Assembly: GCA_907164885.2 (NCBI GenBank)
Contig: OU015490.1
Span: 98,996,257 to 99,060,256, forward strand
DNA length: 64,000 bases
Reading direction: 5' to 3'
Source of the DNA: Dolomedes plantarius
Lineage: Eukaryota; Arthropoda; Arachnida; Araneae; Dolomedidae
The position numbers and the translations under genes are program-made. A model generated the notes under the pieces. It was not told the DNA's origin and did no database searches. It was given only the letters and a program-made list of their open reading frames with translations. This document shows, piece by piece, positions 53,557-64,000 of this stretch (position 1 is its first letter; each line of letters opens with the position of its first letter).

Positions 53557-54870
53557 ACTTTTGCTTCCCGCTGGCTTTATGAAACTCGTAAGCGCACACG
53601 GGATCTTCGCTTCGCTCAGATACCCTTGCTCCACTTCGCTACGCTACGTTACGCATCCGTCCAAAAACATTACAGAAAATCCTCTACCGCTGGCTTCGCT
53701 ACGCACCGCTGGCTGTAGTACGGTACCACAAAGCTTCTGCTGGCTGTGGCAACCAAGAAAGAACAAATAAGTTGGAAAACAAACTTCCCGCTGGCTTTAA
53801 GAAACTCGTAAGCGCACACGGGATCTTCGCTTCGCTCAGATACCCTTGCTCCACTTCGCTACGCTACGTTACGCATCCGTCCAAAAACATTACAGAAAAT
53901 CCTCTACCGCTGGCTTCGCTACGCACCGCTGGCTGTAGTACAGTACCACAAAGCTTCCGCTGGCTGTGGCAACCAAGAAAGAACAAATAAGTTGGAAAAC
54001 AAACTTCCCGCTGACTTTAAGAAACTCGTAAGCGCACACGGGATCTTCGCTTCGCTCAGATACCCTTGCTCCACTTCGCTACGCTACGTTACGCATCCGT
54101 CCAAAAACATTACAGAAAATCCTCTACCGCTGGCTTCGCTACGCACCGCTGGCTGTAGTACAGTACCACAAAGCTTCCGCTGGCTGTGGCAACCAAGAAA
54201 GAACAAATAAGTTGGAAAACAAACTTCCCGCTGACTTTAAGAAACTCGTAAGCGCACACGGGATCTTCGCTTCGCTCAGATACCCTTGCTCCACTTCGCT
54301 ACGCTACGTTACGCATCCGTCCAAAAACATTACAGAAAATCCTCTACCGCTGGCTTCGCTACGCACCGCTGGCTGTAGTACAGTACCACAAAGCTTCCGC
54401 TGGCTGTGGCAACCAAGAAAGAACAAATAAGTTGGAAAACAAACTTCCCGCTGGCTTTAAGAAACTCGTAAGCGCACACGGGATCTTCGCTTCGCTCAGA
54501 TACCCTTGCTCCACTTCGCTACGCTACGTTACGCATCCGTCCAAAAACATTACAGAAAATCCTCTACCGCTGGCTTCGCTACGCACCGCTGGCTGTAGTA
54601 CAGTACCACAAAGCTTCCGCTGGCTGTGGCAACCAAGAAAGAACAAATAAGTTGGAAAACAAACTTCCCGCTGGCTTTAAGAAACTCGTAAGCGCACACG
54701 GGATCTTCGCTTCGCTCAGATACCCTTGCTCCACTTCGCTACGCTACGTTACGCATCCGTCCAAAAACATTACAGAAAATCCTCTACCGCTGGCTTCGCT
54801 ACGCACCGCTGGCTGTAGTACAGTACCACAAACTTCCGCTGGCTGTAGCGGTCAGTAAAACAAAGCTTAC
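53557..54870 (+). repeat. 220-bp satellite, six monomers
   Basis: Monomers begin near 53557, 53772, 53992, 54212, 54432 and 54652 with an exact 220-bp period. Copies 2-5 are almost identical (for example GGCTTTAAG/GACTTTAAG), while the first and last are slightly diverged. CGCTGGC recurs four times per monomer, and CTTCGCTACGC phrases are common. Each monomer carries a 72-codon open frame, but 220 is not a multiple of 3, so frames do not join. I consider it non-coding satellite. Confidence 0.95.
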
Positions 54871-55571
54871 GCTGGCTATACATGGCTTATCACACACAGA
54901 ACGATTACTCACTTTCAGCTCTATTTCGATATTTTCACTTCTATACTTATAAACCCACATGTACGTCATTTTCAAAATAACATTCATCGAGACCTTGCTT
55001 TCACTGAACCAAGACCCTATCCTTACCGACCTACGAATAAAATGTGCATTTTCTCCACACACGACACCGCCATTCAAACCCATCCGAAATATCCTTTCGT
55101 TCACATAATTCCCTTTTTTAAATTACACCTCTCGCATTCCAAAGCACTCGATATTAAACCATTTTCCATACAAAAATCAATCACATACCTGGTTTCCATA
55201 AAATCCATTCGAAACAAAACACTCAAATCAATTACGTCACTCATTTTGCAACAAGCAACTCTCTAGAAGACACGAACACAAAATTTAACTTTAAGCGCCG
55301 CATTTAAAATTGTTCCATATCGCAAGTTTCTTCTAATTTGTCAGGATAAATCACCTGACCACACCGCGTGATATATGCGTCACGAAATAGTCACATGACA
55401 AACGCGTCAGTAATTTGCAGCAATAACAGCTTGGCGCCTTTATCGCTGCAGCTTGGCGACCGTATCATGACCGTATCATGTTCTTCATATTAGCCAAACA
55501 TTCTTTACCTAAAATCCTTTTTTTAAATTTTTATTTTTTTATTTCAACTCTTAACCTCTTTCTATTATCTA

Positions 55572-56470
55572 TCTACACTTATATATAAAGAGAGAGCGAT
55601 TTTGTACGTGGAGGGTAATCTCCAGAACCACTGCACCTATTTGAAAAATTCTTTCACTGTTTGAAAGGTACATTATTCCAGATGGACATAGGCTATATAT
55701 TATGTATATCTGATCAGTAGAAATAAAGTTAGGGGCTTAATCCTAACAATCTCCATTGTTATCGCTACTGTCCTCTACCGCTTTTTGTGCCGAAGTCTTC
55801 AACGATCCTTAGCGTATTGCAATTGCGGTGGGCTTCTGTTCTGACGATAGTGGTTCGAGCCTAGCCGTTCTCCGGCACATCTTTTTCTTTTAAAAAATTA
55901 ACTTTAACTAACGTAATATTAATTTGAATATTATTTTAAGAATATTATTTTTAAAGAAATTAAATATTTAAAAAAACATTCTTTACCTAAAATCCTTTTT
56001 TTAAATTTTTATTTTTTTATTTCAACTCTTAACCTCTTTCTATTATCTATCTACACTTATATATAAAGAGAGAGCGATTTTGTACGTGGAGGGTAATCTC
56101 CAGAACCACTTCACCTATTTGAAAAATTCTTTCACTGTTTGAAAGGTACATTATTCCAGATGAACATAGGCTATATATTATGTATATCTGATCAGTAGAA
56201 ATAAAGTTAGGGGCTTAATCCTAACAATCTCCATTGTTACCGCTACTGTCCTCTACCACTTTTTGTGCCGAAGTCTTCAACGATCCTTAGCGTGGTGCTA
56301 TCCCGGTGGGCTTCTGTTCTGACGATAGTGGTTCGAACCTAGCCGTTCTCCGGCACGCCTTTTTCTTTAAAAAAAAAATAACTTTAATTATTTACTAACG
56401 TAATATTAATTTGAATATTATTTTAGGAATATTATTTGAAAATTTTTTTTATATTATTTAAAAAAAAACA
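55572..56470 (+). repeat. Two complete 478-bp units of the Helitron-derived array
   Basis: Unit B (55572-56049) matches unit A almost letter for letter over its first 409 bp; unit C (from 56050) differs at several sites. All have GAGAGAGCGATTTTGTACGT near the start and AACATTCTTTAC..CTTAACCTC at the end. Confidence 0.88.
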
Positions 56471-57673
56471 TTCTTTACTTAAAATCCTTTTTTTATTCAT
56501 GTATTTTTATTTCATTTCTTAACCTCTCTCTTTTAAAAAATTAACTTTAATTAATAACTAACGTAATATTAATTTGAATACTATTTTTGGGGCTTAAAAT
56601 AATTAAAAAAACATTCTTTACTTAAAATCCTTTTTTTATTTTTTAATAAAACTACGGTCTCAAGCACACCTCTTTCTTTTAAAAAATTAACTTTAATTAA
56701 TAAATAACGTAATATTAATTTGAATATTATTTTAGGTGCTTAAAATAATTATAAAAAAATTCTTTACTTAATATCCTTTTTTATTTTTGTATTTTTATTT
56801 CATCTCTTATTCTAATTTTGGGATACCAATGTGTATCTATACTTCTATAATAATATATAAAGAGATAGAGCAGATTTTGTATGTGGAGGGTAATGTACAA
56901 CTTTTGTACATTAAAATGTACCTTACATCTTTTCCTTTGTCAATCGCAGTCAAGTAACCATAGCAACACCCTTTAGCTTACGGGGACCGTTTTTCGAAAT
57001 CGCTCTTTACAACGGGAAAATGTTATTTACTTCCTATCCCTATTTTACGTGGGGGGCATTCAGCGTGGGGGGTCAGGGAAAAGAGTGGTTAATTGCTTTC
57101 TTATTGCTTTCTTACTATTGAAGAATTTCAATAGTAGTTCATCGGCACTCCGTGCCTTTTTCATCTCTCAAAAGGCTGAAAATGGATGAACCGCGGGTGA
57201 ACCGCCCTTCTGATATCTCTCGCCTCAAAAGAAATAGCCGCTAGCTAGAACGGCAAAAGATTATTATTCAGTCCTTTTCGGCAAGATTCACCCTCCGTTC
57301 CCAGAATGTCACCCAATTGTTCTTTGTTGGCAAAGAAGTTAGGAAAGTCACAACGAAGTGGAATTCGAGACTATATCTCTACCGACATCACATTGTATTT
57401 TTCGAGAGTATGTGCTTCGGATATATGCTATCCCACCCCGTAAGGAAAATGTTTAATATTTTTAAGACTCAAGTAGAGGAGGTATTGATAAATACAAAAA
57501 TGATTTTTGAAACTGGCAACGTTAAAGGGTTTATTGAAGAAAACTACATTTGGAACTACGCTTTTTATTGGACATTTAAGGTAAAAAAAGTTTTACAATT
57601 TATTGGCTATCAACTGGAAATTTATTGGTATAATATTTTGTTCAATCCGGACAAAGTCGGGACGGGCCGCTAG

Positions 57674-59294
57674 TTGATATATATTTGTAGTCCGCAGGTT
57701 CGTTATCAATTTATACTGCATTTTAACGTAGGATTACGTTCTTACCTAACGGTCCTCCGAAGAGCGAAAATTTCAGAAGCTAAAACCGTCCGTCATCGCA
57801 AGTTATAATTTTGGCAGCACGCCAAACCCAGTCTGTATCGCTTGGACAAGCAGTAAACAGTTAAACAGAAAAGTACGAAAATGCGTCAAAATTTTGGCAT
57901 ACATTTATGTATATATATATATATATAGATACATATATACATAACACATACATACAAAAGAGGTAACTAACGATAAGTAATCCTAAGTCAATGATCCGCG
58001 GTAGTTTCGTTAGAAGAAACTACCTGAAATTCTTTAGATACATTTTACGTTATATCAGTTTTTCACCAGTTTTTGATGTTTGAATTTTTTTTTCTGTACA
58101 CGAGTGCAGTGTTTTATATTTCTGATTAGTTCTCCGAGAAAAATTAAGATCATTAAGAGTTTCCAACCTGTTGTTTACAATAATTTGTTTTTTAACGCAG
58201 AGTAGCGTTAGCTTTTATTGTTAATCAAAGAGAGATCAGAATTTTCGAAGCAGTTTTAAGCTAATTACTTGCAGGACAAAGAACATGGATTTTACAGCCT
58301 TTCTAGCAATCGTTTGCTGAAAAATAACATCTTTATTAAGTAAATAATATCTATCTCGAGCGAATATATTTATTTATACTATAAATAATCGAATATTGTT
58401 AAATTAAATTATGTAATCAATATATCAACTAGAGGCGTAAGCAAATGGGATGGGGGAGCTTGACTCTAAAAGTCCTTCCTCTAACTTTCGGGTCTTTCAT
58501 ACAATATCACAATTGACCATTATGGACGCGGGGTTCTCTCTCAGGAATGTTTTTTCAATTCCTACTATTAGTTCACACTCTCCCTATATATATCTTGTTC
58601 AAATTTTCAATCGTTAATAAAATACTTTTTATTCATCCACTCAAGTTCAAATACATTTTTTTAAACTTGTAGTCGATGACACTTGATGTTAATACAGTTT
58701 TTTCAAATATTAATTCATTAATTAAATTTAATTAATCGATTTTAGTTTTAGATCTAGAGCGTCTCTTGCTCTTGAATAGTAATTTCCCTCTTTTTACTCT
58801 GTAAACGGTAGCACTGCGGTAGCGCGGGCTCCTCCCGTCCTGTAGGTTGCGGGATCGAATCCCCAACCTGACAAACTTTTTTTCTCTCTCTTTCCCCCCT
58901 CCTAATCTCGCACAGTAGGCAAGGTTCTGGCAGGCAATCCTTTTTCTCAATTCCTATTATTAGTTCACACTCAAATTTTTCTTTGTTGACCTAAGTAGGG
59001 ATTGACTTTAAAAAATTTTGTTTTTATATTACTTGTTCTGACTGCATTGATGACAAAGTTTCCAGTTGTGCTATGAGTTTTCAGTGAACAAACAGCGTCC
59101 TCTTTTGTTAAACACGAGAAGTAGCGTGATTTGTTGTCACTACCTTCAATCTGTTTTTTTTCGGTTTACTAGTAGTGAGCTCTTAACGAAGGTGACTCAA
59201 GTAATGTTTACTTTCTATCGTATGGCTGGAGCAAGTTGATAAAGAGAAGTTGATAATTTCATACTTTTCTAACTGTAGTGTCAAGTGATACAAC
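57674..59294. other. Region between the Helitron and SUCLG1
   Basis: Non-coding and AT-rich, with an (AT)n tract near 57911. It includes a tRNA-like SINE head (58796-58870) and a direct repeat listed separately. The last 200 bp are presumably the SUCLG1 promoter and 5' UTR; no TATA box is evident. Confidence 0.45.
58796..58870 (+). mobile_element. tRNA-derived SINE head
   Basis: GTAGCACTGCGGTAGCGCGG (A-box-like) is followed by GGGATCGAATCCCC (B box) at tRNA spacing and a pyrimidine-rich tail. It lies between 26-bp near-identical direct repeats (CAATTCCTA[CT]TATTAGTTCA, 58557 and 58949) that may be its target duplication. Confidence 0.5.
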
Positions 59295-59334
59295 ATGGCT
59301 GCGTGTGTGTCTAGAGTTTTATTAAAATCCAGAG
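59295..59334 (+). CDS. SUCLG1: SUCLG1 exon 1 (start codon, presequence)
   Basis: ATG at 59295 in CAACATGGCTG, 13 codons plus one base, donor AGAG|gtaatc. It is the first ATG in frame and the next exon continues the presequence. Confidence 0.88.
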
Positions 59335-62300
59335 GTAATCAGTAAAGTTTAGTTTCTGAATTTCATGCTTATTTTTATTAAAACTGTCAATACTAGATAT
59401 TTTTTTTTTTAATTTTTGCCTCGGTTATGATTACCACTGTTTGTTACCATATTAAGCTGTAAATTTATACGGACTATTTACAGTTTAATTTATAAGCGAT
59501 CTAAGTTAATTTTATTGTATTTATAATTTTTTTAGGATGTAGTGTTGTGACCTGAGGACCGGCATTTTTAAACTTCCTTAGGGATTTGTCTTCTCAGTTT
59601 AGACTATCAGTTTGTTGACCTGATATGTATTCATTCGATGTCAGCTTTAAACCATAGATCTGTTTACTCCTGGTGTCTCGTGCCGCTAAGATGGTTTCAA
59701 ATCCTATAAATCTGACATCCAGTCTGCTGAAATTTTGGTGTAGAATACTCTGGGAAGGAAATGTGCAGCTGTATTACTATTTTATTAAGCATTTTATATA
59801 TTATCAGGAGAATTATACGAACCAGTTTCTGAAATATATCAGAATGTCAGTAGGAAATCTGAGTTGTTATAAAGATTCTTGATGCTTTACAGCTTGCAGC
59901 TTTCTTGGTAGTCTCTTTCAGCTATCTTCGTTCTGCACTTAAGCTTTCTTGGTTGTTATATATGACTGTTTGTTATGATATTCCAAGTTTTCTTGTTAGA
60001 TTCAAAGGCCTTTCTTCATATATATCATTATTGAGAATATACTAAAACCCCATCCTCATACACTCACAGCCACACACAAAAAAGTACAAAAGTCAAAGGA
60101 TGTTATTAAAGATTACCAGTCAATTTTTTAAAGAGTTTTGTTTAAAAATTTCTATAGCTTGTGGGATGGAGAAAAATGTAATGAGAAATTCAAAAGAAAG
60201 TAACATGCAAAAATAAAAACCTTGAAAGAAATAAACTTATATGTAAGATGCTGAAATCATGGAGTATTTGTTTCTTGATAATACACATTTAAAATTGATC
60301 CAACAGACCACATTTTATACTGCTATGTTGTTTTTGTAATAATAAATTTGAGAAATCAATAAATAAACCACTCTCTTCCATATAGATTTTCAGATTTCTC
60401 ATTCATATTTGCTGGTAAGTCCAAGAAAGTAAATTGTAAAGCTGATTAGGAATAATTTGGTTCCATATATTCTTTACATGCATTTTTATGTGCTCTAACA
60501 AATGCATGTTGCTGTTAAATACTAAAAGGCAAAGTAGCAAATCATTTGTTAATTTGTGATTTTTTTGGGGCACAAAGGTCACTTTAGAAGACCAAAGGCA
60601 GTGGTGTAGTGAGAGGGTCTGGTGAATCATGCCCTGGGTGCCAGACAAAGGGGTGTCAAATGGTCCCCAAGACCATTGGACTATTTGGTCCCAAAGACCA
60701 TGGGGAGGGGGGGTACCAAAAAGGTATAAAGTCCCGGGCATCAGCTATGCTCACTATGCGACAGCCCAAAGGTTTATCTTGTGTTTGAGGCTGAATAATG
60801 TTATAGAAATTCCTAGTTTTTATTCCTGTTAGGATTTGCTGTTCAATTAACTGTGAAAAAAGATTCTGTTCCTTATTTAAGATGACAAATTTGATGATAA
60901 AAAATGTTGAGCTTGGAAGATAATCTTATACACTATTTAATTTGCCTTTATTTTATTTTTAATCGTCAATCTAGTGAAACAGGCTGAAGGGAAGGAAAAT
61001 GGTATCAATTGTAGAAATTTAAGTCTAATAAGGTGAAAGGCTGTTTTTAATGTTGTTTTGTCTCGCTTTGGTAAATTGGGTAGATGCATATTTAAGAGTT
61101 TATGTAGTTTAATATAGGATTAATATCACTTCTAAGATTTTCAGTTACACAGAGAGCTCAGAAGTGATATTAATACTGTTCGCATTCAACAGACAGACAG
61201 TTAACAGTTTTGATAGTTATTTGAATGATTTTTCAAGACACTTGCTGCTTGCTCAAACTTAATCTAAAATTTACAGAATTATCTGTTATACTTTATTGCA
61301 TGCATAATATATTAATATCTCATTCAAAACTCCTCCAATTTCAAATTTAAACATTTGCATTATAAATAAGCTTTGAACCTTTCCTTTGTAGATTACTTAT
61401 GCTTTCCTTTTCCATATTTTTCTTTTAGTTCTAAATCATCTTAGTACTCGTAGTTGCTATGCAAATACTCGTTCTAATTTGAAGATTGATAAGAACACTA
61501 AAGTAATATGTCAAGGTTTTACTGGAAAACAGGTATAAAAAACATTTTCTATTCAATAAAGTTTATCTTTAAAGAGAAATAAAGTATTTTAATTCAAAAT
61601 TGAGTTTCAGAATTCTTTTAAAAATTTCATTTCATTCATTACAGGTTTTAATTTTTAGGTTTAAATTGTAAGATTACTGAAAGAAAGCATTTATTTTGCT
61701 ATAGATTTTCATATCTAGGCTATTTAACTATTAGGTTTTATTCTTGTGTATGGCAGAAAAACCAAATTAATTATATCTATTCATTACATATTTTATAAAT
61801 TTATTGAAGCAGTTTGTGTATTTGTAAGGGATTATATGGAGAACAATAAAGAAGTAAACTTATAAATTGTCATTTCAGTATCAGTTTAAAGCTATTGTAT
61901 TTATCAACTGTCTTGGTAGCTTGACCAAGACCATAAAATTGTAAAGTACTTTTCACCATGTTAAATATTTGTTTTTAACATGTTTCTCAGCTATATTTAA
62001 GCATACTGATAAGCAGTGTACATTAGTTCTTTTGTGAATGAAGTTTAATTATGCTTATAATTATTCCTGGAATGAAAGTAGTATCATAAAAATTGACAAA
62101 GGATTAAATTATGTTTAATATCTTGCTGAAATTTATAACATGAATTATAATAAAATTACTAAGAGTAATCTTTATTTAGATAATGGCAATATAATTAATT
62201 TTTAACATAATGGAGGAAGTATTTTATATGCTGACTTAAGTAGAAAATCATTAAAGTAGTAGGAGAAGGAGATCAACAACACTATAAATAATTTATGGCT

Positions 62301-62734
62301 TGTAATGAAGTCACTAATTAAGTATCAAATTTTAAGTGCATTATTTCATTAATAAGACATAGCTAAAATTATGTAAAATAAATTTTAATATCCTTTAACG
62401 TATTAAATTCTCTAAAGTTAAAAATGGAAAGTTTTATAAGGTATGGGAACTTAAAAAAATAATGTATTAGTTAAAGCATGATGTACTTTTTCAAAACTTT
62501 TATGAATTATAATTTGCAAGTATGATTTGTCTATTAAAGGAATAATAGTAATGTAATGTTTTCGATCACTAACAGTATTTCTTTTAGAATGTGAGTTAAT
62601 ATAATTTTCTTTTTTAGGGAACATTTCATAGCACGCAAGCTATTGAATATGGCACTAATTTAGTAGGTGGAGTTTCACCTAATAAAGCTGGTACTACTCA
62701 TTTAGGACTTCCTGTCTTTAAATCAGTGAAAGAG
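59295..62734 (+). CDS. SUCLG1: SUCLG1, succinyl-CoA ligase alpha subunit, mitochondrial (first 87 residues, three exons)
   Basis: The enzyme joins or splits succinyl-CoA in the mitochondrial matrix (citric acid cycle, substrate-level phosphorylation); the alpha subunit binds CoA and carries the phospho-histidine. Exons are 59295-59334, 61429-61532 and 62618-62734, all with GT..AG borders and a continuous 87-codon frame. Residues 1 to about 30 ([20 protein letters not shown]) are basic and free of acidic residues, as in a mitochondrial presequence. Then [26 protein letters not shown]-like [14 protein letters not shown] and [13 protein letters not shown] match the N-terminal CoA-binding Rossmann domain. 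The family is about 330-346 residues, so about three quarters lies to the right. Intron 1 contains a hAT MITE and a perfect hairpin. Confidence 0.95.
60599..60764. mobile_element. hAT MITE in SUCLG1 intron 1
   Basis: CAGTGGTGTAGTGAG on the left and CTCACTATGCGACAG on the right are imperfect inverted ends, flanked by ACCAAAGG (60591-60598) and CCCAAAGG (60765-60772), 7 of 8 identical. Confidence 0.7.
61119..61174. repeat. Perfect 15-bp inverted repeat in SUCLG1 intron 1
   Basis: ATTAATATCACTTCT (61119-61133) and its exact complement (61160-61174) are separated by 26 nt. It could form a hairpin in the transcript or be a tiny foldback insertion. Confidence 0.85.
61429..61532 (+). CDS. SUCLG1: SUCLG1 exon 2
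   Basis: Acceptor TTCTTTTAG and donor AAACAG|gtataa. It encodes the rest of the presequence and [11 protein letters not shown], the start of the CoA-binding domain. Confidence 0.94.
62618..62734 (+). CDS. SUCLG1: SUCLG1 exon 3
   Basis: Acceptor CTTTTTTAG and donor AAAGAG|gtaaaa. Its 39 codons include [20 protein letters not shown] and [12 protein letters not shown], typical of alpha subunits. Confidence 0.95.
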
Positions 62735-64000
62735 GTAAAAAACACCAGAACTTATTTTTTATTATATATTTTGGTTATTAGTTATTCATGTTATAAGTGC
62801 TATTGAATGGATTCACTGAAAGACTGTTATTTTGTGTATTTTTTTGTTTTTCCTTTTTTTTTTAAAGTTAAAAATGGTCTATTGTCTTAATATACCTGTA
62901 TAACACACACTATAATACTTCTAAGCCTCAAATGTAAATGTCGCCACCATACGGATAGACTTTGTGAAAACTTCCATCATACTGCCATTTTTTTAAGCAG
63001 AGAGAGTTTGGATTTTGTCGAGAGTAGAGACCTCCCGGTCTGATGCCCAATTTTGCACTATGTTAGGTCAACTTACTTGTTTTTTTCTAAATGTTTTTCA
63101 ATTGTTTTGCACTTTGTAATGTAATCCGTCCCTTGTAACTGTGATTTCTAGAGTAATTAAACATTTTCTAAACTTTACCCCTGGATTTTCTTGATTACTT
63201 TTGGTTTAACACCAGTAATTACATTAATGACAGTTACAAATTACTATTTTGTTGTATTAACTTATTTATTTAATTTTTAATGTGTGTATAAAATTGTAAT
63301 AGCTTATTTTTTTCTTAATTAGATTATATGAAAGTATATTTTCTTTTCTCTTTAATTTATCAGAATTTCAAAGTATAACAGTATGCTATCTTATGACTTA
63401 GTAAAATATTTATATCTACCACTTTATAATTTGATTTTCAGGTTTCTATGTTTCATCAATCTAACTATATAGTCTAATTTTATGTATAGCCATGATCATG
63501 ACTATCTAAAATTTATAAGTGTTGATTATTCATACTTTAGTTTGTTTTCAGAAATTATTTGCATTTTACAAAGATAGCTTGTAGATAGCAACCTCATATT
63601 CCTTTTATATATTATAGTGGGTATTTATAGGTATATAGAATTTTATATTGGAATGGAAAGGAAATTTATATTTATCTTGCCATATTCTTTTACAACAAAT
63701 AATCTTAAATTATGTCTGAGCAGAATATTAGCCTTATGATCCAATAGTAAAAAAAATGTTACTTTGTCAATACTGTTAACAGGATTTTTTCAGTTTATTA
63801 AACTTAGTATTTGTAAATTATACTGTAAACCTTTATGTATCAGAATTTTTCAGATTTCTGTATATTTGTATTAATATAGAAATTTTGTAGGTGTGTCAAA
63901 TATTTTTTTTATATTTGTTTTTAAAAAATAGGCTATGTAAATTCTAAGAAGTATATATAAACTATCGTTACCCTACTGTTTGCTAGTTTGTTTGCAGGCC
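62735..64000. other. SUCLG1 intron 3, nothing recognised
   Basis: AT-rich intron running off the right edge. No further SUCLG1 exon is visible; the next would encode the VPPPFAA region. Confidence 0.6.

Larger units (their letters stand above)
51773..55495. mobile_element. Large non-autonomous TIR element carrying a 220-bp satellite
   Basis: Ends GGTAAATATGAAGAACATGA and, inverted, GGCTAATATGAAGAACATGA continue as TACGGT..CGCCAAGC on both sides (the right copy has an extra CATGATACGGT). Identical 8-bp duplications AAACATTC flank it (51765-51772, 55496-55503). Removing it restores the array unit seen at 55572-56049. The 3.7-kb interior has no transposase; it holds a hAT-type end (from 52066), a TA-rich degenerate zone and the satellite. 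GG termini with an 8-bp duplication would suit Merlin or an unknown superfamily. Confidence 0.85.
51364..57673 (+). mobile_element. Helitron with tandemly amplified 5' part, split by a large TIR element
   Basis: The left end A|TCTATACTTATATATAAAGA and the right end GGGACGGGCCGCTAG|T (57670-57673) are Helitron termini. Left-end units recur at 51364, 55572, 56050 and, degenerate, 56836. The units are about 478 bp; unit 1 is interrupted at 51772 by the element 51773-55495 and resumes at 55496. Between 56470 and 56830 only partial units remain. No Rep/helicase coding. The 118-codon open frame at 57317-57673 overlaps the terminus and is not convincing. Confidence 0.7.

Noticed and set aside
53561..54858. 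Six repeated small proteins in the satellite
   Set aside because: Monomer length 220 shifts the frame each copy and the residues show no domain; it is a stop-poor satellite.
53557..54870. CRISPR-like array
   Set aside because: The repeats are adjacent and whole monomers, with no short-repeat/spacer alternation, and the host is eukaryotic.
57317..57673. 118-codon open frame ending exactly at the Helitron terminus
   Set aside because: It runs through the terminal hairpin and into CTAG; the sequence shows no known domain, so chance openness in AT-rich DNA is likelier.
58796..58870. Genuine tRNA gene
   Set aside because: A- and B-box-like motifs are present but I cannot pair an acceptor stem or a proper anticodon arm; a SINE head fits better.
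59673..59882. 69-codon + open frame in SUCLG1 intron 1
   Set aside because: No splice context, no resemblance to SUCLG1 and typical of AT-rich intron noise.

Overview
This is a stretch of an arthropod nuclear genome, most likely from a spider. The case rests on AT-rich DNA, short exons with GT..AG introns, and many arthropod-type transposons. The one intact transposase (about 35.68-36.72 kb) looks to me most like the Tc1 copies common in orb-weaver spiders; that species impression is recollection, not a database result.

Only two host genes can be supported, one at each edge and both on the + strand. The left edge carries the last five coding exons of EIF3M (translation initiation factor 3 subunit M, 2220-12744). 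Its reading frame runs unbroken across four introns and its stop is followed by poly(A) signals. The right edge carries the first three coding exons of SUCLG1 (mitochondrial succinyl-CoA ligase alpha subunit, 59295-62734). I see no host gene in the roughly 46 kb between them.

The EIF3M introns hold small elements: two Tigger/pogo-like copies, hAT miniature elements with 8-bp target duplications, Helitrons, a tRNA-derived SINE, and a PIF/Harbinger remnant with both a transposase exon and a MADF/Myb-like ORF. From 13.4 to 17.6 kb come a pogo-like end, a piggyBac remnant, a second SINE and a decayed hAT transposase. From 17.8 to 37.6 kb lies a deep nest. A broken jockey-type LINE and one BEL/Pao fragment (+) meet a second BEL/Pao element (-) near 24.96 kb. 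The second Pao is interrupted by a 2.3-kb hAT (itself carrying two smaller elements) and by a 5'-truncated LINE with an 11-bp target duplication. Just upstream of the Pao primer-binding site sit two Helitrons placed directly end to end, and the second of these holds an intact Tc1 transposon.

Two Ty3/Gypsy elements follow: a degraded one (-, 38.0-44.0 kb) and a young one (+, 44992-50430) with 289-bp LTRs, a 4-bp target duplication and several inactivating lesions. The stretch 51364-57673 is best read as a Helitron whose left part became a tandem array of about 478-bp units. One unit was later split by a 3.7-kb inverted-repeat element (51773-55495) that has an 8-bp target duplication, no recognisable transposase, and six 220-bp satellite monomers. 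This satellite-carrying element is the most novel-looking structure in the window.

The insertions can be ordered by nesting, because almost every one is supported by target-site duplications and terminal motifs read directly from the sequence. Exon borders, repeat ends and lesions were located by eye; nothing was aligned by software.
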